The notes beneath the pieces are model-generated. The model ran no database searches and was not told the origin of the DNA. It saw only the letters and a program-made list of their open reading frames with translations. The translations under genes and the position numbers were made by a program. Shown in pieces: positions 51,496 through 63,722 of a DNA stretch of 64,000 bases. Source of the stretch: Annona cherimola (Eukaryota; Streptophyta; Magnoliopsida; Magnoliales; Annonaceae); the NCBI GenBank assembly GCA_030490835.1, contig CM059977.1, positions 15,409,399 through 15,473,398 on the forward strand. Direction: 5' to 3'. Numbering within the stretch: the first letter of the stretch is position 1; each line of letters opens with the position of its first letter.

Positions 51496-53895
51496 TTACA
51501 TAGAAAAATATGCCTCTAATGCATCAAATTTTGAGTTTATCTAAGGTCTAGGGTTTGAAGTCTTATGAGAGCTAAACCCACGGCTATTGATCCTATGATA
51601 TATTAAACAATGCATCAAATTTTCAAATCATGTCGCCCGATCTTTCCATATATCTACTGTATTTTTCAATTGTTTATATATTTTTCTATATAACCACTCA
51701 TTTATGTTAACTTTTTTGAATTTTAATTATTACCTTATCTATTTAAAAAAATTTCAAGGACAAAATTTTTTCCTCGGCGTTTTTCCTCCATACAAAACGC
51801 TAGTCCAAATTCCTCAATCCAGTGTAGAAATTGCCACATGCGTCGCATCACTTTCTCATGAACTGGAACCGCTGGGTGTTATATGTGCATTTAACCATCC
51901 ATTTCACTATCCAATCAATGCACGGTCGATATTGTGGGGAGGAGCAGGATAAGCTCGAAGAAAGGATTCACTGCTCTCACATTGCTTTGCCCAACGCAGG
52001 AGGTTGATCAGTCGCCATCGCTTTTAAAACGGTGGTGACCACACAGCCTAACCTTAAGTTGAAGCCGGGAATGCTGAGGGCGCGCGCGAATGCCTTTCCA
52101 CGCACGAAGTTGCATCAGTACTTCCTACCACTTCCTTCAATATCTGAACCATCCATTTAATTGCAATATAATTAGGGAAAAGGATATTATTCTTACTGAC
52201 AATCCAAGTGAGATTGATGTAGATGGTTCAACTGCAGAAAATATACCGAACGAACGGTCTAGATATGTTTATGATGCTTGCGAAGAAATACAGAACACGC
52301 AATGATTCATCGTCTCTATCTGATTGAAAAAGTGTCCGGAAATTGCGGTTCGAATTTTCAAACCCTTAATTGAATTGTGTAGTTGACCGGTCGGTGGATC
52401 ACACGACCATGTCTAAATAAAATATTGGCTGAGGCTCGCTCAGCAAGCGCCAATCCCATCTCTCAATGAACAACGAGACTCCCAGTCACTCCGGTATATG
52501 AAGATAAAAAAAGAAAAAAGGAAAAAAGAAAAGCAGAGTAATGGTAGTGGGCAAACAACGGACGAGTACGACGGCGCAGATCCTGAAGCGGCATAGCAAG
52601 CGAGCAGCTTCGTCAGCGTCCGCGAGCCGACCTTTACCCGCAACTCGCAAGCTCATACGCCGCACCGCTCCATCCAATCGGACGCTGGAGGGTGAAAATG
52701 CGGGTGGGTTTGGCGGGGTAGTGTGTGTGTTCACCACTAATTCTATTTTTAAGAAATTTATTTCATTTTACTTTTTAGATCAAGTTGAGATAGGGTTGGT
52801 TCGATCATATCTTTTTTTTAATAATTTTAGGATAAACTTCAGGTCAACATCGAATATAAGTTAGGTTAAAAAATAAGTTAAAGTACAATAATTTTAAAAA
52901 TTTATGTGCATATTTATATAAAGTCGCATCTATTGTAAATTCCAAGGTTGAATCTTTCATTATTTTACTATTCAGTGGAGTAAAACACAATTCACGTAAT
53001 AAAGCATTAGTAAAGTTTTTAAAATAATTTCATTTGTAGCTTGATTGTGATAAATATGTGTGTCAACTTCAATAAAAATAATATATATGTAAAATCTTGA
53101 ATTACAATTAAAATTACTCAATTACGAAATAATAATATTCATTCCTTGAATGTGTAAATAACATTGATATTATTTTTATTTCATTAATAAATCATGTGGA
53201 GGACATAACTTAAACACTTGTGTAATTAAGAAATAAAAATTTATCCATATAAATAAGTTATGAAAATAAATGCTCATCCAAATAAATTATATTAATATTC
53301 ATAAGTTATAAAGTTAAACATACATATCTAATATGACTACATGCACATAAGCATGTTATATGGTTTATAAAAGTAAATAACACTTTAGTAGCCTGAAAGC
53401 GAGTTAAGGCAGGTCGGGAGATGTCGACCCGCCCAAACACTCATAATTAAAGAACATGTCTTAAATATTGACAATATGTTACCTTACAGGACCAAAATCC
53501 ATGTCTCAATCTTACGTAAAATCAAGACGCAGCAGTTCATGGGTCGACTCATCTCTATTTTCCCTCTTGAATATGAATGCAATGAAATAGGATGAAGTTT
53601 TTCATTTTTAATAATTATTTTTCTTATTTTTGATACATAATTACTTAATTTTGTGATTTTCTATATAATTGTTCCTATTTCATGCATGACTTTCCAATTT
53701 AAAATATATTTTCTTAAAATCTTGTATATTTCTCTCACACAAAAAAGCATGGAGACACATACAGCTCCGCGTTGTGGAGACATAGCTTCACTATGCAGCC
53801 AACTAGAATCAAACCCAAACAATCCTGTTATGGAACACGACTTTATGCCAACCACGCTAATAGCGCTTGCTGTCCAAATAGTTAATTATTGATTA
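51496..53895. other. Intergenic, no gene supported
   Basis: A moderately GC-rich patch at 52430-52740 gives overlapping open frames on both strands, one with a basic Ser/Thr-rich product starting MVVGKQRTSTTAQILKRHSK. No family was recognised and no further exons could be attached. Confidence 0.4.
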
Positions 53896-53899
53896 ACAA

Positions 53900-54185
53900 G
53901 GGTGCTTTTGGGAAAGAATAAAATTTTTAAGAAAAATTTTTGTGTAAAAGTTTTTGAAAAAAATGATATAATATGACAGGGGTAATGTTGGGAAGTAAAG
54001 AAAATAAAGTTAAAATAGATAGGTTAGATGTACAGATAGTTGTATACAAATGATTGAAAAATAGTATAGTTGTATGGAAAGAAGTGGAAAAATATTTAAA
54101 AAATAAGATAATTATGAAAAGTGAAAAATTTTAAAATTAAAAATTATAAGTTAAAAAGTTTTCAGTATAAACAAACACCCTTATC
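53900..54185. mobile_element. Family B MITE
   Basis: Left GGGTGCTTTTGGGAAAGAAT and right (other strand) GGGTGTTTGTTTATACTGAA form the terminal repeats. The inside has GAAAATAAAGTTAAAATAGA, TAGGTTAGATGTACAGATAG and GTTGTATGGAAAG. Non-coding, about 285 bp. Confidence 0.7.
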
Positions 54186-54377
54186 AAAATATTTCATATA
54201 TTTTTGTACTCCATTCTGGAGCATTTATGATGGAAAAAGCTCGTCTAAGCCAAAAGTTAGTACTTTGGGAGCAATTACTTTTGTGTGAAATAGAAAACGG
54301 AAATGGGTTGAAATATTAATTAGAAAGTTGCTTTTGTGGAAGAATAAAAAAATAACTTTGACAAAGCTATCTCTTTC

Positions 54378-54550
54378 AATGTTGTCACAATGTTGTCCAA
54401 AACGAACCGGTAGAGGAATTAATCTGGTCCAAACTGGTAATATCAGCATAACATATTTATAATGTCATAAATATTTAATTATTTTTAATTATTATATATT
54501 GATAAAATTATATATTTATTGAAATAAATGACAAAATCTAGTTACTTAAT
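54378..54550. repeat. Dispersed repeat, family D, copy 2
   Basis: CAATGTTGTC, GGTCCAAACTGGT and GCATAACATATTTATAATGT align with the segment at 29894. Class unknown. Confidence 0.6.
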
Positions 54551-56155
54551 TCTTGTTGAAATAAATTACAAAATCTAATTCGAGTTGACCTCGTGGGTTG
54601 TTTTAAGGATGTTGAAATGCAAAAACAACAACTCGTAGGGCTGACACATTAATTTTTAAGTTAACGTGTCTAATTGGGTGAAACGTAGTAGTGTTTTTGC
54701 TTTGTGGAGCACTCATGAAATAAAAATAAGCGTTTCAATGGTCTTATTGCAAAGAAAATTATATGTTCACACCTTCTGTGTTCGGAATTGTCACACACGG
54801 CAATCTTTAGTTGCATTTTGAAAAAAGAACGCCTTTAATTTTAAAAAATGGTACAAGCATAAAGGGTAATGCAAAAATGCAATCTTTATTGTTGGCTCGT
54901 GAAAGATTAAAAAGGTGACCACTATCATTTAATCTCACGAGAAATAAAAAACTAAATATAAAAATGGTGTCGTCTTTCAATCTAACCGAGAAAGACTAAA
55001 GACATGATCTTTGTCATTTACGCATATGATATCAAAAGTCATTTTTGAAGGTGGTTCATTTTGTTTTTTTTTTTTATGAATAGGTGGTACGATTTTTTAA
55101 TTCGCTCGAGAAAGATGGAAAGATTGTTGATCTTTGCCATTTATACTTGCGATCAAAACCCATATATAAAAATTTTTACTTGGAAAAGATTAAAAAGGAA
55201 ATGAAAAATATGAAATGAGATTCATGTTGTTATTAATCTTATAAGATCAAAAAAGTGAAATAAAGATGAGATATATTTGTCACAAAAAAAGAGTAATTGT
55301 CGCTATTTGACGAGCTATTGAGGTAACATTAGCTACATTGTGAAATAACATGATCAATGTTATAATGTATGTATTTTTGCTTTATTCAAACATAATTGAG
55401 GTACTCTTTAGAGTGCTTTTGATCTTAACTAAGAGGAGTTGTAATGATATATCACGATATCGAGTCATTTGGTTGATTATATAGTGTAGCCTTCTACATG
55501 AAATTACTTGTGTAGTGATAATGTATCACAAACAAAGGTTACATGATGAATTTTGCAGTTTGGGCCTATAACAAAATCTTAAAGTCCATGAATCAAAATC
55601 TCACATGGTGCCACTGATGTTTGCCTCAATGGCGACTTGCCTCATTGCTTAGGTATCTTTGGTTCAAAGTCTGTCATCGGCATATAGATGTGTGTCTAGT
55701 AGAGTTGTTTGTTCTGCCCGAGTTTCTGTAAGAACATCTAGCAGGTGAGTGTGTAGGGTTATTGTTAGGAAAAATTAGATTATTGGTTAGATATTTGTAG
55801 AATATTGATAGAAAAATTGTAAGAATGTTATAGAGATAAATTGTAATACTAGTTTACTTCAAAAAAATGTGTAATACTAATTGAGATGATGTGACATATA
55901 TAAAATAAAAAAATCTCACATGGTGAAAAACGTGAATTTTTTTTTTGGAGCTTTGGCCTAATATGAGGAGTTTAAATGAGATGAATTGCTTTAGATTATA
56001 AATTTTTGTGATTGAGTTATCTGTAAAAACCATCATTGGGTTAATGAGTTCACTTGATGATTGACTCATTGAGTTGTTTGGGCACACACATGCTAAGTTA
56101 ACATGAAATGGTTCATGTGTATTTATGGACTACTAAGGTAAAAGACCTAGAATGT
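54551..56155. other. AT-rich intergenic, no gene seen
   Basis: Repeated short phrases such as GAGAAAGAT/GAAAGATTAAAAAGG near 54900-55200 suggest weak internal repetition. No gene recognised. Confidence 0.4.
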
Positions 56156-56159
56156 GTTT

Positions 56160-56411
56160 GTTTAATAATAAAACTTTTCACTTTTTTACTCAACATATTT
56201 TAATTATTTTTTCATATTTTCATATACGACTATTATGCTTATCAATTATATCAACACGACTATCCGTATAACTAACTTATCTTTTTCATTTTATATTTTC
56301 TTTACTAATTATCATTACCTTTATTGTATTATATCATTTTCACTCATTTCAAAAACTTTTATACCAAAACTTTTTCATCTAAAAATTTTATCGCTTTCCA
56401 AACAAGCCCTT
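56160..56411. mobile_element. Family B MITE
   Basis: Left TGTGTTTGTTTAATAATAAA and right (other strand) CTTGTTTGGAAAGCGATAAA are the terminal repeats. The inside carries CGTATAACTAACTTATC, the inverse of the family core. It ends next to the hAT-like element. Confidence 0.72.
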
Positions 56412-56419
56412 GGTATGAA

Positions 56420-57000
56420 TATGAGTATTAATAGTTATGGTCAACCCGTCAATATGCTCATCAACCTGTTTATAAATGGATTTAAGTTGAAATTTTTGAA
56501 TAAGTGATTTATAATCTGTCTATATATTACACTATTTAACTAAATAAATGAATTAGAGTTAAGATGTTACAACCAGTCAACTCGTTTAATAATCCATTTA
56601 ACCTATTTAACTCATTTAATTCGTTTAACCTATTAAAGTCTAATACATGTGTATATATAAAAATGTAAATCCCTTGGTTATTTTCCCTAGCTATATCTCC
56701 CTCCTATTGCTCTATTTTAATTTTCTTGCTCCTGTCCTAATTCTATTTTTCAGTTGATACTCTATTTTTATTTTTCCCTACATCAAAACTCTCCCAACGA
56801 AATCATCATTTGTTGGATTCCAGACATTTAGGTTGTCTGCTATATAATCTATTAACTATATGTCCATCTATTTATTATAAATGAGGTAAAGTTGAAGCTT
56901 TTTAAATGAGTTAATAAACCAGTCAGGATTGTACTATTTTAAATGGGTTAGGAATAAGATTAGGTTCAAATTTGTCCAACTCGATTCGTTAATACCAGTA
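56420..57000. mobile_element. Non-autonomous hAT-like element, copy 3 (581 bp)
   Basis: Flanked by GGTATGAA (56412-56419) and TGTATGAA (57001-57008), an 8 bp duplication with one mismatch. Ends are TATGAGTATTAAT on the left and TACTGGTATTAAC on the right (other strand). The body matches copy 2 along its length, including CCCTTGGTTATTTTC. No transposase frame. Confidence 0.8.
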
Positions 57001-57008
57001 TGTATGAA

Positions 57009-58569
57009 TGGTCACCTTTGTTGTGAATACACTTTCAATTTTAAATTTTTTTTCTTTTATTTTTTGCATTCTTGTATGTGGGGGCAGTGGCAAATTTCAA
57101 AAGTAAGTTTTTTTAAATTAAAATTTACGAGGAACAATTTTGCAGTATCGCAAAATTAGAATGACGAATACAAATAACAGGAGAGTTCAAGAGTACAAAT
57201 TTAACAAAATTTGTAGTCAATTTGACAACTGACGAGATAATAAATGGACATTATGTCCGTTCCATCAATGCACTGATGCGTATTATGCCCATTTACTATC
57301 ACTTAATATTTTTTTTCCCAGCATAAATGCGGGTAAAAAGTACTTTTTTGAAAACATTCGATATTGATATGACATTTAATTATTTTTGAACATTTAAATT
57401 CTATTATTGTTCTCGACATGGTTACCCATTTTTTATTATAAAAGATTGTAAGTATTTTATATTTGTCGTCTTTACGGATGGCATCATTCATGTACCAGTG
57501 ACGTTCATGCATTGGATGGAGCGAAATGATTTATTGGTGCAAGTGTAATGGGAGAGGAATTGATGGATTTCTTATAATTTGGCCTTTATTGGAAGTGGGT
57601 GGGAATTATTATTATTATTATTATTATTATTTTTTGATGAAAGGGTGGGAATTATTATTAGTTGGGGGAGAATACAAACGACAGCAGCTGATGGGACCGT
57701 GTGCCTGTCGCTTTCGATCCTCAGTAGCCAATTCAATTCATTTCAACCCTCCGCGTGAGCCTCTCCCCAACGGGGGAAAAGGAAAGCATGACCAGGTAAT
57801 CTCAGCCACTGAAAAAGATGGGACTTCTTGTAAAAGGAGCCACGTTTTTGCAGTAGTCCACAGGGGTATCATATCGGACGATTAGAGCCGTCCATCCTCT
57901 GCAGGAAGGCGTGACCCACTGGTTGATTGGATCAAACAGATTCTCGACTTAGTTCGAATGTGTCGTTTGACGTGTATCACGGCCGACTTGGATTTTTATG
58001 ATGTGTGAAGCAAGGCTAAAAAGTAATGCGATGTACGGATGCGTTGCTGCCATTATTCTTGTTGCTTGCCTGAAAAGTAATCTGACACGATCCGAGAGCC
58101 AGAGAGCACCGACGCGGTTTTGACCTTAAAGTCGGGATTGGAGCAGGCGTGTTAAAGTTAAACCGGCTTTAATACGTGGTTCGTCTGAACGGATAGGGCA
58201 GAGCATGCATTGCAGGGCGATAACATCCAACGAGAATGAAGGAATGGGAGCAGAAGGTGGGCCATGTGCATGGAGTGTGTATGTGACCAGAAGGTGCAAT
58301 GGAAAATACATACTTGGAGGAAACTTCCGACATGAGTTACTCTGTATGATTTCTGAAAGGCATAGCTCAACCCTAGCTTTTGTTTCCTGCTGCGCGAATC
58401 TGTTTGGTGGTTTGGAAACCTGGAATTGGCACGATATTCTCAGATGACAAGTGCCCCATTGTCAATCAATTCTTTTTCCAAATCGCCATGTACTGCCAAT
58501 GCCAAAAAAGGTTTGCATGTTCACGGGAGCTGCAGTGTGGCCGGCTGCGGTTGGGCCTCAATTGCAGCT
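57009..58569. other. Intergenic with an (ATT)9 microsatellite
   Basis: Nine ATT units at about 57605-57631. Higher GC at 57.7-58.5 kb without a recognisable gene; open frames on both strands overlap. Confidence 0.5.
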
Positions 58570-58790
58570 GGCCATAAATCATATTTTTTAAATTTTTTTA
58601 TGAATATGTTTATTTGGATATATTTAATATATAATTTAAATTTTACTAATTTTTAATATATTTTTATTACCTCTATGTTTAAAAATAAAAAATAAACATA
58701 TCAAAGGTCAATAAATCTTGGATTATAGATCAAATATATTTAAATGAACATGTTTATAAAAATAAAAATTACAATTTGTCCGACTTAAAA
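58570..58790. mobile_element. Partial family A MITE
   Basis: AAATTTTTTTATGAATATGT, GGATATATTTAATATATAAT and the inverse GGATTATAGATCAAATATAT follow the family A arm pattern. Ends not found. Confidence 0.45.
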
Positions 58791-58859
58791 CGTTCACCCC
58801 TCTTACATGTTTTGGTTTTTGTTTTCACTCTACTTTTAATATGTGATGCTTTTGTCAAT

Positions 58860-59272
58860 ATATTTTTTTTAAAACTTGTCCCATCCTCATTATACACCTT
58901 TTAATAAGATTTCCATCTTCATTATACAATTGCCTAGCATTATTATTATATTATTATCTCTTGTTATAATTATTTTTATATTTTCTCATATAATTGCTCT
59001 ATCCCTTTTATCTTTGGCAGTGTTTTATAATATAGGAGATGAGCGGGTCGGGAGGTTGGGAAGAAAATAAATTTGAGAATGTAAGATGGTGTAATACAAT
59101 AAGGATACAGAGAGAATAAATAGAGTAATTGTGTAATAAAATTATTAAAAATAGATGAATAAAAATGAAAAAGATATGATAGTTAGTTAAGATGTCAAAT
59201 TGCTTTAAAAAAGTATGCAGAAAAAAATAAAAGAGTTTGATTTTCATCTACATATGTAGCTAAACAGACCCT
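58860..59272. mobile_element. Family B-like element
   Basis: The right end reads GTAGCTAAACAGACCC. The inside has AGAGAATAAATAGAGTAATT and AAGATATGATAGTTAGTTAA, like other family B copies in the same sense. The left end is uncertain. Confidence 0.4.
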
Positions 59273-59462
59273 TTATCTTTTTACTCCCAATCATTAGTCA
59301 TGTTATATTATATTATTCTCTTACTTTTAGAACGTTTTCTTTTCAACCATTACTCTCATATCATGCTAATCTCTTAATTATTTTTCAAAAATTATTTTTC
59401 CGCTCTTTTAATATCCTGAAAACTCCGTAATGACTTAGTGCACCTATGGATCATGGCATGCT

Positions 59463-59810
59463 AAAGATGATCGAGGGAATTTCATTGCGGCTCGGTGTTG
59501 GAATCTGTCAGGGAAGATGGAACCCTCTTGATGGAATCATTTGCTTTGTTATTTGCCTTGAAATGGATACTTGAGAGGCAGGTTAAGGAGGTCGAAATAG
59601 AAATTGATTCTCGTATTTTAATTAAGTTTGTGACCAAAGCATGCGTCATAAGATCAAAGGTTGCAAGCATGGTGGCTGAAATCAAATCCCTCATTGAGGG
59701 AAAGGGTGACCTGCGTCCCACTCATGTGCTCGTGGTGGTAACGCTCGTTGGCTAAGTTTGCTTCGGAAATACAGGTGGATGGAACCAATTGACTGTAATT
59801 GTATCTCTAC
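59463..59810 (+). pseudogene. Broken RNase H domain of a LINE-type retroelement
   Basis: The frame from 59495 gives SFALLFALKWILERQVKEVEIEIDS and later RPTHV. This is the plant retroelement RNase H pattern (AEA-x-ALx-AL-x-WA, then EVEIEXDS, then HV-REGN-x-A-D). The expected RGGNARWLS stretch follows HV only in a shifted frame (at about 59729-59756), so the copy carries a frameshift. The upstream reverse transcriptase is missing. An old fragment, not a functional gene. Confidence 0.65.
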
Positions 59811-60984
59811 TTTGATTTGTAAGGACAAGGAACTTTCGTTTGATTGAATAAGTTGTGCCAAGAGGTCTCTATCCTCATTAACAGATGGAACCTCTATTCA
59901 TGCGGCACACTTGTAACATTAAAAAAAGGTACATGGAAGTGTATTTTCTTATTTTAAATTATTTTTTAAATCCAAGTTATTTAATATTTCTATCCAGGTT
60001 TATTCTTTCTATGTCATCTTGATTGGAAATTTATATTTTGTAGATGTTAAATTATCGTATAATTTTCTAATCTAAGTAATTTTTAACATCTTGAAAATAT
60101 ATCAGTAGATATAGTAAATAACTTGAATTTGGAAAAATTTTAAAATAAGAGGGTACATTAGAATTTAGAACATTACACCCCCTGTTCTGATGTTTACTTT
60201 CCAAGTGCCAATTCAATGGAAACCCAGTTACAAGGCCTCTTGATTTGACCGTCTTAATGATTAATTAAAATTCAACTTCGTTTTGGTTCAAAAAAATCAA
60301 CTTCATTAATTATTATATTTACCACATTTCTCATTTGATATTTTGTAAGAGGAAAATTATTGACTACTTATACTACCAAGAAAGAAGGGAAAAAAAGAAA
60401 ACTCTCTTAACTTATACCAAAAAGATCTCTTCTTCCCGTAAACAGACTTCAATTAATCAACTCTTACCAACCAAAAGGATAAAGGCAGCCTCATCCTATT
60501 TTCACACATTTATTCTATAATTTCATTGGTAGTCTGATTGCAATTATCTTGCTCATAAGCTGTTCTATTTTCTCTTCGCCTTCTTTTCCAGCAAATCGAC
60601 TCTCTTAAAATGACTAAAATGATTTTGTGTTTAAAATATAAAAATATAATATATTTTTAAAAATGGTAAAACTTATTTATGGATTTTTTTTTAAAAAAAT
60701 GATATATTGTCGTAGCCAACCATTGCATTTGTTAGTCTGAATTATAAGATCGTATCTTTAATTCAAAATACGTAGATATGTTCCCATCAAAAAAATTATG
60801 CAGATATGTAATTAATTTTAAATTTTAGATAACAAATAAATCATCTTGAGATATTAATATTGCCCTTAAATAATAACAACTTATATAAGCCTTTGAAATT
60901 TAGATGTTTAATTAAAGAAATAATTCTAAATAAGTGCTCAAATTAATCATCAATATTAACCTAAACGAAAAGATTTTAATATTC
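59811..60984. other. AT-rich intergenic, no gene seen
   Basis: Nothing recognisable apart from short family A-like phrases near 60630. Confidence 0.45.
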
Positions 60985-61247
60985 AGGGTGTATTTGGTAA
61001 TAAGAAAAAAATATCAATATAAAATTTTTCACTTTTCATAACTATTTTATTTTTAATCATTTTTTCACATTTTCCAATACAACTACCATACTTTTCAATC
61101 ATTTCTGCACAACTATCCATACAACTAATTTATTTGTTTGCTCATTATTATTCTAACTATATCATATTGTTTTCTTTCAATTAAAGAACTCTTATATTAA
61201 AAACTTTTAATCTAAAATTTTTATTATTTTTCAAACACATTCTTAAT
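60985..61247. mobile_element. Family B MITE
   Basis: Left GGGTGTATTTGGTAATAAG and right (other strand) AAGAATGTGTTTGAAAAATA are the terminal repeats. The inside has CTATCCATACAACTAATTTA. Non-coding. Confidence 0.68.
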
Positions 61248-61964
61248 TAGTCAGAGCTGTACCTGTTGAATTAAAACTTAATCCACAAGCAATAGATAGC
61301 TAAGAAAATTAAAAGCCTTCTATTCTTTGACATGGCATTTCAAATATTTCATAATCTTAATTTGTAAACACCATTACATTCAATCACTAATTTAATTTTT
61401 CAAAGAAAATATGACAAAATATATTTAATTATCTCAGCCGTAATCTTCACGCATCATTTATAGTTCCCTTTAAAATCATTCATAACCCGAACATGCCACT
61501 TTCTTTTCTTTTTTTTTTTCCGGTGCATAATCACATGTTAGATAGTGTCAAAAAAGCCAAATCCATAGAATCATTGTGGTAATTAATCAAGCAAGCCACA
61601 GGGCACCCGACAATGAGTGGCACCAATCATGGGAACTGGAACTTGCTTGGACTGGCTGTTGGAGGGTCACACTCATCAACGTTTGCTTGAGAGGCCGGGG
61701 AAATTTCATTGCAATTTCAATGAGAGCCGGCAGCAGCTGCTGCTCGGCCGGATGGACATAACATTCCTCGAATTCGAAGAAGACATGAACACGACGCGAG
61801 CATTGCGTCATCTGACGATCTTGTCAGAAGCTTCTCGACTCTAACAGAAATTTTGCAGTCTCATGTCACCCTCATCGACCCTTCTCCATTTTTCACGAGA
61901 ATGGTTGCCGCCATGCTAGGGTTAGCCAGGGTCGGAAAATGAGGGAATCTCGTCGTATCAGTGC
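61248..61964. other. Intergenic, no gene supported
   Basis: An island with more balanced composition at 61.57-61.95 kb has overlapping open frames of 60-75 codons on both strands, with no recognised product. Confidence 0.4.
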
Positions 61965-62320
61965 TATCGGGTGCATATATTTATTTTTTATTTTTTATTT
62001 TTTTTACAAGATTGTTAATCTAAGTACATTTAATATATAATTTTTTTACAAAATTGTTAATCTAGGTATATTTAATGTGTATAAATTTTTAACATTTTTG
62101 AAGTATTTTAAATATTTATTTTTTATTTTTGAAAATCAGTGTCATTTTAGATAATTTAAAATTATTAAAATACTACTAATTTTCAAAAATAAAAAATAAC
62201 TATCTAAAATACTCTAAAAAAGGTAAAAATTGATACATATGTTAAATATACTTAGATTAAAAGTTTTATAAAAAAAATTTCAAAAAAAAAAGGTGTATGC
62301 ACCCGAGAGCATTGAGGACT
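61965..62320. mobile_element. Family A foldback MITE
   Basis: Left CTATCGGGTGCATA and right TATGCACCCGAGAG are inverse. The core (TCAGTGTCATTTTAGATAAT and TTAAAATACTACTAATTTTC) matches the palindromic centre of the 24740 element closely. A 40 bp part of the left arm (TTGTTAATCTAAGTACATTT) is duplicated. No target duplication could be set. Confidence 0.72.
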
Positions 62321-62389
62321 ATATGCTCCCGACCGGCATCCAAAAATGAGGATAAAATAAACATCAATCTTCCAATTTTTTTAAAAGAG

Positions 62390-62668
62390 GTGTCCTGTAT
62401 TTGGTTTTAATAGTTTTTTATTTGAAACTTTTGGCTCTTTAAGACTACTTAATTTTTTAATTATTTTTTCATATTTTTTTTATATAAACTATAATATATT
62501 TTAATTATTTCTGTGCAACTATCCATATAACTAACTTAACTATTTTAACTTTATTCTTTTTGTTCCTTATTATTACTCCTATTATATTACATTATTTTCT
62601 TTCATTTCAACAAGTTTTACACAAAAATTTTTTATTTAAAAGTTGTATCACTTTTCAAACACACTCGT
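62390..62668. mobile_element. Family B MITE
   Basis: Left GTATTTGGTTTTAATAGTTT and right (other strand) GTGTGTTTGAAAAGTGATAC are the ends. The inside has CTATCCATATAACTAACTTA. Non-coding. Confidence 0.65.
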
Positions 62669-63224
62669 GAAAAAGTCTTATATTATTGTCATCTCTCATC
62701 ACCACTCAACACTGGGGTTTCCAAAGGATCTCGAATTGTTGAATGGACATATTTGGAATGTGATTCAAAATTTGTTTGGCCTAGTGAAAAAATTAATGCA
62801 TTGTAGCAAGTTTAGCAAAAAACTCAATTTAACTTATCTATTTTGTGTCCAACTAGTAGCTTCAAAATTTGCCAAGGCGATGGTGGGGGTTCAAATTATA
62901 GTGGTAGCAGTTTTTCCTAAATTTTTATGGGAGTGCCCATTGTATAGGAATATTGTTAGATGTTTGTTAAAATGTTATATGAAAATTGTGAGGACATCTT
63001 AAGATATGATTGCAATATAAATGGAGATGATTGTAAAATACACACTCATTAAAAAAACTTATCTATTTTATGTTTTTGAAGTTTTTTTAACTCAAAATAT
63101 TTAAGCTCAATGAATAAAGTTAACAAAGCAACTCAAAAAGTACATGGCTTTTGTACTTATTATGGACATTAAGTACTATAGCCAAACAAGCTCTTACTAT
63201 TATCAAGACATTTTTTTATTCTTA
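62669..63224. other. Intergenic, no gene supported
   Basis: A 119-codon open frame at 62643-63002 has no recognised motif and starts inside a MITE end. Treated as chance. Confidence 0.45.
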
Positions 63225-63722
63225 AGATGTATTTAAGAAGTGATAAAGTTTTGAATAAAAAGTCTATGGTTTAAAAGTGGTTGAAATGAGAAAACTGATG
63301 AGATATGATAGAGATGATAACGAAGAATAAAGAGAATAAAACTAAAATAGATAGGTTAGTCGTATAGATAATTGTGTAGAAATGGTTGAAAAGATCGAAA
63401 AATAGGTTAATTTGTATAGAAAGATGTGGAGAAACAATTAAAAAATTAAATAGCTGTGGATAATGAAAAATTTTAGATTACGAATTTTGGCAGAGGTAAG
63501 TAATTTGAAAATTACTCAAATGCCACTATTTTAAAAAAATCTAATAAAATATCTATAAATCTCTAAAATTGATAAAACTTGATATATATATTAAATATAT
63601 TTAAGTTAATAGTTGTATAAAAAAATTTAAAAAAATTTAAAAAAGGTTTTGCACCCTGTTGCATAGGATCATAGTAGTACAAGTTTTGGAGAAAATTTTT
63701 TATTTAAAAACAAATACGCCCC
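63225..63722. mobile_element. Family B MITE interrupted by a family A piece
   Basis: The left part (63225 to about 63490) has GATGTATTTAAGAAGTGATA, AAAACTAAAATAGATAGG and ends near TTTTAGATTACGAATTTTGG. The family B right end resumes at about 63682-63722 (GAAAATTTTTTATTTAAAAA, then CAAATACGCCCC). Between them 63495-63680 is one arm of a family A element (GATAAAACTTGATATATATA, then TTGTATAAAAAAATTTAAAA). Confidence 0.55.

Noticed and set aside
52541..52864. 107-codon basic open frame
   Set aside because: The C-terminal half runs into AT-rich non-coding sequence, no homologous family was recognised, and the other strand is also open.
62643..63002. 119-codon open frame
   Set aside because: It starts inside the end of a MITE and has no motif or exon context.
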